Shown here one piece after another: positions 1 to 7,065 of a stretch of 17,143 bases of DNA. Below the pieces are notes generated by a model that made no database searches, had not been told where the DNA came from, and was given only the letters and a program-made list of their open reading frames with translations. Made by a program: the position numbers and the translations under genes. Positions within the stretch are counted from its first letter, which is position 1. Each line of letters begins with the position of its first letter. The stretch is taken from assembly GCA_036493755.1 (NCBI GenBank), contig DASXPG010000038.1:1-17143 (forward strand). Reading direction: 5' to 3'. This DNA comes from DASXPG01 sp036493755. Lineage in GTDB: Bacteria; Gemmatimonadota; Gemmatimonadetes; Gemmatimonadales; JACORV01.

Positions 1-137
1 ATGTAGGTGGTGCCCCAGCCCTTATCCGCCGACACCTTCGTCAGCGCCGCCGTCAACGTCGTCTTCCCATGGTCCACGTGCCCGATCGTCCCGACGTTCA
101 CATGCGGCTTGTCCCGGTTGAACTTGGCCTTGGCCAT
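1..137 (-). CDS. tuf: Elongation factor Tu, N-terminal part (runs off left edge)
   Basis: EF-Tu is the GTPase that carries aminoacyl-tRNA to the ribosomal A site. Only the first 45 residues are in the window; they begin MAKAKFNRDKPHVNVGTIGH and contain the G1 P-loop as GHVDHGKTT at about residues 19-27. The ATG at 135-137 is preceded by a GAGGA Shine-Dalgarno (144-148 on the complementary strand). The gene lies 62 bases downstream of a four-tRNA cluster read in the same direction and is probably cotranscribed with it from the promoter at 670-698. The rest of the gene is outside the window, so copy number and integrity cannot be judged. Confidence 0.97.
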   Translation of the reverse strand, partial: MAKAKFNRDKPHVNVGTIGHVDHGKTTLTAALTKVSADKGWGTTY

Positions 138-199
138 CGCTGATCCTCGTTAGGTATTTCCGTCCGTCACTTCTGTTGCATCCGTCACGTCCGACACAG

Positions 200-272
<73 letters not shown>

Positions 273-273
273 A

Positions 274-346
274 AGCGGGCGACGGGACTCGAACCCGCGA
301 CCCTCAGCTTGGAAGGCTGACGCTCTACCAACTGAGCTACTCCCGC
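274..346 (-). tRNA. tRNA-Gly(TCC)
   Basis: A 73-base cloverleaf with anticodon loop CTTCCAA on the stem TCAGC/GCTGA; the anticodon TCC is complementary to 311-313. The T-arm is GCGGG-TTCGAGT-CCCGT. The acceptor strands are GCGGGAG and CGCCCGC, which leaves an A6-G67 mismatch in an otherwise paired stem. No CCA is encoded. It corresponds to glyT in the E. coli thrU-tyrU-glyT-thrT-tufB operon. Confidence 0.96.
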
Positions 347-354
347 GGGAGCAG

Positions 355-438
355 TGGTGGGGGAAGGATTCGAACCTTCGTAGGCGCAAGGCCGGCAGAT
401 TTACAGTCTGCTCCGATTGACCGCTCCGGCACCCCACC
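355..438 (-). tRNA. tRNA-Tyr(GTA)
   Basis: An 84-base class II tRNA with acceptor GGTGGGG/CCCCACC and discriminator A. The anticodon loop is CTGTAAA on the stem GCAGA/TCTGC, with anticodon GTA complementary to 402-404. It has the long variable arm expected of bacterial tRNA-Tyr and T-loop TTCGAAT. No CCA is encoded. An 8-base gap separates it from tRNA-Gly. Confidence 0.97.
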
Positions 439-489
439 GCGCGTCCGCCTACGCTTCTCCCGTTTTCGCTATCGGTCCATTGAACAGAG

Positions 490-518
490 CACCCCGCGGC
501 TGTTGCCAACGCGGGGTG
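490..518 (-). repeat. Hairpin in the long spacer between tRNA-Thr(TGT) and tRNA-Tyr
   Basis: A 9-bp perfect inverted repeat, CACCCCGCG (490-498) and CGCGGGGTG (510-518), with an 11-base loop that can itself pair GGC with GCC. It sits in the only long spacer of the tRNA cluster (115 bases, 439-553). No run of T follows on either strand, so it looks more like an RNA-processing or structural element than an intrinsic terminator. Its role is inference. Confidence 0.5.
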
Positions 519-553
519 TGCCCTGCACGGGGTACCGTCTCCTTCTCCACTGG

Positions 554-626
554 AGCTGACGCTGGGACTCGAACCCAGGACCTGCTGATTACAAATCAGC
601 TGCTCTACCAACTGAGCTACGTCAGC
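554..626 (-). tRNA. tRNA-Thr(TGT)
   Basis: A 73-base cloverleaf with acceptor GCTGACG/CGTCAGC, anticodon stem GCTGA/TCAGC with loop TTTGTAA, and anticodon TGT complementary to 591-593. The T-arm is CTGGG-TTCGAGT-CCCAG. No CCA is encoded. It is first in the cluster and corresponds to thrU of E. coli. Confidence 0.97.
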
Positions 627-669
627 GCGCTGAATTCGCGCGTTATCAAACGGGCCTCGCGAGCCTTGA

Positions 670-698
670 AGCATAATGGGAGAGTTGACATGGGTCAA
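670..698 (-). promoter_or_regulatory. Sigma70-type promoter of the tRNA-tuf operon
   Basis: Read on the minus strand, TTGACC (complement of 693-698) and TATGCT (complement of 670-675) are separated by exactly 17 bases. Both are close to the -35/-10 consensus. The sequence just downstream of the -10 is rich in G and C (GGCTCGCGAGG), as in discriminators of stringently controlled stable-RNA promoters. Transcription would start near 663, about 37 bases before the first tRNA. Stringent control is inference. Confidence 0.75.
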
Positions 699-763
699 GT
701 GAAGGTGGCACGCGAGCTTAAGCCCGCTTCGCCCAATTCGGCACCGAGCCACCGGCCGGTTCG

Positions 764-786
764 AAATCATTGCCCTGCAATGAATT
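764..786 (-). terminator. Candidate terminator hairpin after treY
   Basis: TCATTGC (767-773) and GCAATGA (777-783) form a 7-bp stem with a 3-base loop, with two further A-T pairs beyond one mismatch. It starts about 35 bases beyond the treY stop. Read on the minus strand it is followed only by TTTC, so it would be a weak intrinsic terminator at best. It separates the glucan operon from the tRNA-tuf promoter. Confidence 0.35.
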
Positions 787-818
787 GCGCCACCTCCGGG
801 GAACGCCCGACCCCTCTT

Positions 819-3332
819 CTATTGATTGCGGGTCAGAAGCGCGACCGGAAAAGTCCCCAACAGCTCCCCCACCGGTACCACCCCCTGCCGGCGCTGGCCG
901 CTGAGCTCGTCGCACCAGGGACCCGGCGGCAACTCGACGGTCGTCCCCTCGAACGTCCGCCGAAGCGACAGCCGCGGGACAATCGTGATCGCCTCCCCAC
1001 CCCGCGCGAAGGCGACGACGCATTCGGCATCCGGCCCCTTCGCCGCCAGCGGCATGTACTGCCCTTCGGGACCGAAGGCCCGCGCGTGCCGCGCGCGAGC
1101 GCCTAACGAGCGACGGATGAGCCACAGCTTGGGAAGCCCTGCGTCCGCATGGGCCAGCACCTCGGCGGCCGCCGCACCGTCCAGCGTCGCGAGCAGCCCG
1201 CGCCGCTTCGCATAGTCCACCGGCCGCCGGTTGTCGGGATCGACCAGCGGCTGGGCCCACAGCTCGGTCCCCTGGTACACATCGGGGATACCCGGCACGG
1301 TGAGCTTCAAGATCGTCTGTGCCAGCGACACCGTCCGGCCCTGGGTGGCCAGCTCGCCGACGAACCGCTCGAGCGATGCCACAAAGCTCTCGTCCTTCAA
1401 CACCGCGTCGCAGAATCCCCGTACCGCCGACTCGTAGCCCTCGTCAGGCGAGGTCCACGAGGTGTGGACCTTCGCCTCGCGGATCGCTTTCTCCATGTAA
1501 GGCAGCAGCCGCTCGGCACCAATCGGCCAGGCGCCGGCCAGGGTCTGGTAGAGGAAGTACTCGGTGTTCCGGTCGGGGGTGTCGCCGACGCGATGGCGCT
1601 CGTTCATGGCCGACCACTCGCGCACCGCCGCCGTCCAGGCATCCGGCAGCTGCGACAACACGCTCAGGCGCGCGCGCACATCCTCCCCCCGCTTGGCGTC
1701 GTGGGTGTCGGTGGTCACCATCGTCTCCGGATACCGCGCCTGCGCGGCGATCATCGCGGCATGGAAGTCTTCCGGCGAGACACCGAAGCGCGACGGATCG
1801 CCGCCGACTTCGTTCAGGGCGATGAAGCGATTCCAGGTATAGAACGCCGTGTCCTCGACACCCTTGGCCATCGCGGGCGCACAGAGCTGCTGGAAGCGGA
1901 GGACGAATTCCGACTCCAGCTGTCCTGCCACATTCAGCGTGAGGATCTGCACCACGAAATCGATCAGCGTGCCGTCGAGGTCGGGACGGAAACCGCGCGC
2001 GCGGCGGGCCGCCTCCTCGATGTACCGGCGATCATCATCGCTGATCTGCTTCGCAACCGGCCGTGCGTAGGTGCGATACACCGGGAAGCAGGCGAGCAGC
2101 TCGCGCAGCACTTCGGTGAGATGATGCCGCGTGTAGTCGCGATGCCGGCGATGGCGCTCGCAGACATTGAGGAGCAGCTCCGCCAGCCGGCCGACGTCGC
2201 TCCCCAGAACCTCGCGCAGCACCAGCAGCTTCTTCTCGCGCGCCGCCGTCTTGAACTCCACCGTCTCGCCGGTGAAGCTGCCGTAGAGCGCGGTGAGTGG
2301 CGCCTCCGCCGCTGGATCGACGAACAGGCCGCCCACGAGATTCAGAAAGTCGTAACCGGTCGTCCCCGCCACCGGCCAGGTCTCCGGCAGCCGCTCGCCG
2401 GCGCCGAGAATTTTTTCGACGACCACGTAACACTTCGGGCAGTGGCCCTGGAGCCGGCGCAGGTAGACCTCGGGATCCTTGAGCCCGTCGGGATGATCGA
2501 TGCGCAGACCATCCACCACCCCCTCCCGCACCCAGCCGAGGACCAGGCGATGGGTGTCGCGGAACACCGTCTCATCTTCGGCGCACAGACCGATCAGCGA
2601 GTTCACGTCGAAGAAACGCCGGTAGCCGAGGTCGCGCTGCGCCGCCTGCCACCAGGCGAGCCGGTAGTGCTGAAGCTCGAGCAGCTCGTCGAGACGGTCG
2701 GAGGTCCCGTTGACGTCGTCGATGACGACGTCCACCGCGGCGAGCGCCCTGGGGTGCCGGGCCGCGATCTCGGCGCGCGAGACGCCGGCGCGTGCGAAGA
2801 GCGCGTCGAGCGAATCGGGGGCGACGGGAAAGACGTGCTCGTGATAGCGAATGGTGAAGGCGGCGCCCTCCCGCCACAGCCGTATTTCTCCTGCCTCGAG
2901 CACCCGGCCGTATTGATCGCCGAGGACCGGGAGCAGCACCACGTTCCGCAGCCGCTCCTCGGGCGCTTCCCAATCCACGTCGAAGTAGCGCGCGTAGGCG
3001 CTGGCCGGCCCCTTCTCGAGGACGTCCCACCACCAGGCATTCGAGCGTCCGGCAATCGCCATGTGGTTAGGCACCACGTCGACGATATGACCGAGGCCGG
3101 CGGCCTTCACCGCATCCACGAACCGGCGATGCGCCGCGGCGCCGCCCAGCTCTTCGTTGACGCGGCTGTGATCCACGACATCGTAGCCGTGGGTGCTGCC
3201 GGCGGCGGCCTGGAGGTACGGCGAGGTATAGACGTGCGAGATGCCCAGCGCGGCGAGGTAGTCGAGGATGGCCGCTGCGTCATCGAAACCGAACCCGGCG
3301 TGAAGCTGGATCCGGTAGGTGGCGCGCCTCAC
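819..3332 (-). CDS. treY: Maltooligosyltrehalose synthase (TreY, GH13)
   Basis: TreY isomerises the reducing-end alpha-1,4 linkage of maltodextrin to an alpha,alpha-1,1 linkage, giving maltooligosyltrehalose for TreZ to cleave. The protein is 837 residues, within the family range. Visible GH13 motifs are DVVPNH at 85-90, GLRIDHPDG at 275-283 with nucleophile Asp279, VVVEKIL with acid/base Glu306, and TTDTHDAKRGED in the second half. Family hallmarks GVEDTAFYTWNRF, LNEVGGDP and IPDVYQGTELW are also present. I chose the GTG at 3330-3332: the family N-terminus RRATYRIQLH starts there, it overlaps the glgX stop as GTGA, and AGGAAGAAGG precedes it. The frame stays open upstream, but those codons lie inside glgX and are not TreY-like. 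It is last in the glgA-glgX-treY unit. No treZ is visible. Confidence 0.95.
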   Translation of the reverse strand: MRRATYRIQLHAGFGFDDAAAILDYLAALGISHVYTSPYLQAAAGSTHGYDVVDHSRVNEELGGAAAHRRFVDAVKAAGLGHIVDVVPNHMAIAGRSNAWWWDVLEKGPASAYARYFDVDWEAPEERLRNVVLLPVLGDQYGRVLEAGEIRLWREGAAFTIRYHEHVFPVAPDSLDALFARAGVSRAEIAARHPRALAAVDVVIDDVNGTSDRLDELLELQHYRLAWWQAAQRDLGYRRFFDVNSLIGLCAEDETVFRDTHRLVLGWVREGVVDGLRIDHPDGLKDPEVYLRRLQGHCPKCYVVVEKILGAGERLPETWPVAGTTGYDFLNLVGGLFVDPAAEAPLTALYGSFTGETVEFKTAAREKKLLVLREVLGSDVGRLAELLLNVCERHRRHRDYTRHHLTEVLRELLACFPVYRTYARPVAKQISDDDRRYIEEAARRARGFRPDLDGTLIDFVVQILTLNVAGQLESEFVLRFQQLCAPAMAKGVEDTAFYTWNRFIALNEVGGDPSRFGVSPEDFHAAMIAAQARYPETMVTTDTHDAKRGEDVRARLSVLSQLPDAWTAAVREWSAMNERHRVGDTPDRNTEYFLYQTLAGAWPIGAERLLPYMEKAIREAKVHTSWTSPDEGYESAVRGFCDAVLKDESFVASLERFVGELATQGRTVSLAQTILKLTVPGIPDVYQGTELWAQPLVDPDNRRPVDYAKRRGLLATLDGAAAAEVLAHADAGLPKLWLIRRSLGARARHARAFGPEGQYMPLAAKGPDAECVVAFARGGEAITIVPRLSLRRTFEGTTVELPPGPWCDELSGQRRQGVVPVGELLGTFPVALLTRNQ

Positions 3333-5479
3333 CCTTCTTCCTGGAAGGTGATGCGGGCCTGGCCGCTGAGCTGGAACACCGCCATCGAGCGGGCCTCGAG
3401 CTGGAAGACCTCGCCGCCTTTCAGCGGCTGGACCTCCGGCTCCTCGGCGCTGCGGGTATCGACCACCGCCTCCCAGCGCTTGCGGGCCGGGGCTCCGGGC
3501 AGCTGAAAGTCGATCGGCTCGTGGTGTGCGTTCAGCAGGACGATGAAGGTATTGTCGCCGACGCGGCGGCCGGCCTCGTCCACCTCGTCCATCTGGTCGC
3601 CGGCGATGCGCATCCCGAAGCAGCGTACCTGCGTCCCCCAATCCTCATCGTTCATCTCCTGGCCGTCGGGCCGGAACCAGGACAGATCCTTGACGCCGCT
3701 GCCGCGCAGCGGCCGGCCCTGCATGAACTGGCGGCGCCGAAAGACCGGGTGGCCGCGGCGCAATGCGATCAGGCGCCGCGTGAACTTCAGCAGCGATTCG
3801 CCGGCGGCGTCGAGATTCCAGTCGAGCCAGGAGATCTCGTTGTCCTGGCAGTAGGCATTGTTGTTGCCCTGCTGGGTGCGGCCGATTTCGTCGCCGGCGG
3901 TGATCATCGGCACGCCCTGGGACACCAGCAGCGTGGCCATGAAATTGCGTTGCTGCCGGGCGCGCAGCTCGTTGATCGCGGCGTCGTCGGTCGGGCCTTC
4001 GGCGCCGCAGTTCCACGACAGGTTGTGATCGCTGCCATCGTGATTGTCCTCGCCGTTGGCCTCGTTATGCTTGCCGTCGTACGAGACCAGGTCCTTCAGG
4101 GTGAAGCCATCGTGGGCGGTGACGAAGTTGACGCTGGCGTATGGCCGCCGTCCGCCGCCGCCGTAGAGATCGCTCGACCCGGTCAGCCGGTAGGCGACCG
4201 ATCCCGCCTGGGCTTCGTCGCCTTTCCAGAAGGCGCGGGTCCCGTCCCGGTAGACGCCATTCCACTCGGCCCACAGCTCGGGGAAGTTGCCGACCTGGTA
4301 GCCGTCCTCACCGAGGTCCCACGGCTCGGCGATCAATTTCACCTGCGACACCACCGGGTCCTGCTGGATAGTGTCGAAGAAGGCGCCGAGGCGGTCCACC
4401 TCGTCGAGCTCGCGGGCCAGCGCCGAGGCGAGGTCGAAGCGGAAGCCGTCGACGTGCATCTCCTGGACCCAGTAGCGGAGGCTGTCCATGAGCAGCTGGA
4501 GCGTCCGCGGGTGGGTCATGTTCAGCGTGTTGCCGGTACCGGTGTAGTCCATGTAGTAATGCCGCTCGTCGGGCTTGAGCCGGTAGTACGATGCGTTGTC
4601 GATGCCGCGGAATCAGAGCGTCGGCCCGAGGTGGTTGCCCTCGGCGGTGTGGTTGTACACCACGTCGAGGATGACCTCGAGGCCCGAACGGTGGAGCGTC
4701 TTCACCATCGTCTTGAACTCGGCCACCAGGTCGCGGACGCCGGGCGCCGAGGCGTAGCGGCCGTCGGGGGCGAAAAAGCCGATGCTGTTGTAGCCCCAGT
4801 AGTTGGTCAGGCCGCGCCCCTCGAGGACGTGATCGGTGACGAACTGGTGGACCGGCATCAGCTCCACGGCCGTCACGCCTAACGATTTCAGGTGGTCGAT
4901 CGCCGCCTCGGACATCAGGCCGGCGTACGAACCGCGCAGCTCCCCGGGAACGGCGGGGTGCCGCTCGGTGAAGCCCTTCACGTGCGCTTCGTAAATCACC
5001 GTCTCGTGCCACGGCGTCAGCGGCGGCTTGTCGTCCCCCCAGGTGAAGGCGGTATCGACGACCACGCTCCGGGGCACGAACGGCGCGCTGTCGCGGTCGT
5101 CCTTCACCAGGTCGTCGCTTCCCGCATGGCCATAGACCGCGTCGTTCCACTCCAGCGGTCCCGCGAACGACTTGCCGTAAGGATCGAGCAGCAGCTTGGC
5201 GGGATTGAAGCGGTGGCCGTTGGCGGGATCCCAGGGTCCGTCCACGCGATAGCCGTATCGCTGTCCGGGACGCACCTGCGAGAGATAGACGTGCCAGACG
5301 TGGTCGCTGCTCTTCGCCGTCAGCGGGATGCGGATGGTCTCGGACCGGTTGTCGTGCTCGTAGAGGCAGAGGGTCACCGAGGTGGCATTCTCGGAGAAGA
5401 GGGCAAAATTGACGCCGGCGCCGTCCCAGTGGGCGCCTAACGGGTAGGGGCGACCCGGCGGGAGGGGCCGATCGGTCAG
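3329..5479 (-). pseudogene. glgX: Glycogen debranching enzyme GlgX/TreX, interrupted by an in-frame TGA
   Basis: This is an isoamylase-type GH13 enzyme hydrolysing alpha-1,6 branches; next to treY it may act as TreX. The reading frame has 717 codons including the stop, a normal family length, but codon 289 (4613-4615) is TGA. The coding parts are 4616-5479 and 3329-4612. Catalytic motifs are split by the stop: DVVYNH at about 272-277 lies before it, while GFRFD with nucleophile Asp349, AEPWD with Glu385 and VTAHDG with Asp457 lie after it. The family sequence GPTL-x-FRGIDN continues in frame on both sides, with Ser or Cys usual at the stop position. No ATG, GTG or TTG exists upstream of residue 35. 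The best start is CTG (5477-5479), which overlaps the glgA stop as CTGA and yields the expected N-terminus TDRPLPPGRPYPLGAHWDG. If the stop is a sequencing error, this is an intact gene. Confidence 0.9.
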
Positions 5480-7023
5480 CGGGCCGCCACGGCCCGATTA
5501 TAGACCTCGTCGTACTCGGCCAGGGGCGTGGACCAGGAGAAGTCGCTGCGCATCGCGCGGACGATGCGGCGCCGCAGCGCCGCCGGATCGGCGAACAAGC
5601 TGATGGCGCGGTCCATCGCACCATCGAACGCCTCCGCAGTAAAATCGTCGAAGAGGAAGCCGGTGTCGCCGTCGATCACCGTCTCGGCCAATCCGCCGAC
5701 GCGCCGCGCGACGGGCAGCGTGCCGTAGCGCTGCGCGCGCATCTGGGTGAGACCGCAGGGCTCGTAGAGCGAGGGCATCATCAGGAAGTCGGCGCCCGCC
5801 AGGAGCCGATGCTCGGCCTGGTCGTTGAACGACGTCGTCACCGCCACATGCCGGCTCTGCTCGCGCGCCAGCGCCTGCAACGCCTTCTCGTAGCGGGGCT
5901 CGCCCTGGCCGAGGAAGACGAACTGTGCCTTGCCCTCGCGCACCGCGCGGGAGGCGAGGATCAGGTCGAGGCCTTTCTGGTTCACCAGCCTGGCGCTCAT
6001 CCCGAAGAGGGGAATGTCGTCGCGCGCCGGCAGCCGCGAGGTGACCTGGAGATAGCGCCGGCAGCGCCGCTTCCCCGCCAGATCGCGACTACCGTAGCTC
6101 GCCGTGAGGTGCGGGTCGGTGCGCGGATCCCAGCGGTGCTGGTCGATGCCGTTGCGGATGCCGACCAGCCGGTCATCGAGCGAGCGGAAGACGTCCTGGA
6201 GGCCGAAGCCGCCCACGTCGGAGCGCACTTCGGTGGCATGGGTCCGGCTGACCGTCGCGACGACGTCGGAATACTTGAGCGCGCCCTTCAGGAGATTGAG
6301 CTGTCCGTACCACTCCATCTCGTCGCTGGACCAGAGGCTGTCGGGAAGGTCGAGGTCGGTCAGCGTCTCGCGCTTGAAGACGCCCTGGTAGCCGGCATTG
6401 TGGACGGTGAGGACGCTGGCCATGCGGCGGAAATCGGGCATGTGCGAGAGCCGCGACTTCCGCAGAAGTACCGGAACCAGCGACGCATGCCAGTCATGCG
6501 CGTGCACGACCGTCGGGCGATCGGCGAACGTGCGGCGCGCGAATTCCAGCGCGCCGAGCGCGAGGAAGGCAAAGCGGCGGGCATTGTCCGGATAGTCCGT
6601 TCCATTTTCCCCATAGAGCGCGGCCCGCTGAAATGACGGTGGATGGTCCACGAAAATGACGCGCGGACCGCGCCTCTGAGGTCGCTGTAATTCCAAGCAC
6701 CGAACCATTCCATCGGCACAACCTTGGTGCACGCGGAACGGCTCACTCGTCCCTTGGATTGATCCCACTTTTTCGGCCACGGATTGATAGAATGGCGTTA
6801 CAATGGCCACATCGGCGCCCTGGTTCGCCTGTTCCTGGGCGAGCTCGGCGACCGCGTAACCCAGTCCGCCCGTGAAGGCGAAAGGCCACAACTCCGCGGC
6901 CACGTGGACGATAGCGGGGCGGGCCGGAGCTTCTACGCTGGGCCGCGGAGCGCGGCGGCGGATCCGCTCAGGAGCACGGACGGCCTGCTCCGAAATGGTG
7001 TGTAAAGCTGATGCGGGAGTCAT
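5476..7023 (-). CDS. glgA: Glycogen synthase (GT5), copy 1
   Basis: It transfers glucose from a nucleotide sugar, normally ADP-glucose in bacteria, to growing alpha-1,4-glucan. The protein is 515 residues with a roughly 36-residue basic N-terminal extension before the first Rossmann strand (IVHVAAELWPF). Visible GT5 motifs are HAHDWHA, SARLVNQKGLDL (equivalents of the phosphate-binding Arg and Lys), PSLYEPCGLTQM with the conserved Glu, and RRVGGLAETV. The N-terminal nucleotide-sugar motif, usually KTGGL, reads FTGGL (Phe50). The start is ATG at 7021-7023 with only a weak Shine-Dalgarno. It lies 42 bases after cysS, and its stop overlaps the CTG start of glgX. The first 140 or so codons are richer in A/T than the neighbours and carry the only two TTA codons outside the CGTTAGGC motif. 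It resembles copy 2 (15347-16801) throughout. Confidence 0.93.
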   Translation of the reverse strand: MTPASALHTISEQAVRAPERIRRRAPRPSVEAPARPAIVHVAAELWPFAFTGGLGYAVAELAQEQANQGADVAIVTPFYQSVAEKVGSIQGTSEPFRVHQGCADGMVRCLELQRPQRRGPRVIFVDHPPSFQRAALYGENGTDYPDNARRFAFLALGALEFARRTFADRPTVVHAHDWHASLVPVLLRKSRLSHMPDFRRMASVLTVHNAGYQGVFKRETLTDLDLPDSLWSSDEMEWYGQLNLLKGALKYSDVVATVSRTHATEVRSDVGGFGLQDVFRSLDDRLVGIRNGIDQHRWDPRTDPHLTASYGSRDLAGKRRCRRYLQVTSRLPARDDIPLFGMSARLVNQKGLDLILASRAVREGKAQFVFLGQGEPRYEKALQALAREQSRHVAVTTSFNDQAEHRLLAGADFLMMPSLYEPCGLTQMRAQRYGTLPVARRVGGLAETVIDGDTGFLFDDFTAEAFDGAMDRAISLFADPAALRRRIVRAMRSDFSWSTPLAEYDEVYNRAVAAR

Positions 7024-7065
7024 GGATGGAGGGAAACTGCAAACGTCGTGCCGGTAAATCCCTGA

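Noticed and set aside
3333..3641. Longer TreY starting at 3641
   Set aside because: The extra 103 residues are Arg/Pro/Gly-rich frame-shadow of glgX with no family similarity. The GTG at 3330-3332 matches the TreY N-terminus and overlaps the glgX stop.
4555..4615. Selenocysteine insertion at the glgX TGA
   Set aside because: Cys is allowed at this position in the family, but it is not catalytic, no convincing SECIS-like hairpin follows the TGA, and no selenoprotein of this family is known to me.
1149..4882. Long plus-strand open frames (785 and 453 residues) opposite treY and glgX
   Set aside because: They are antisense shadows produced by GC-rich codon structure. Their translations show no recognisable domain, while the minus-strand frames carry complete catalytic motifs.
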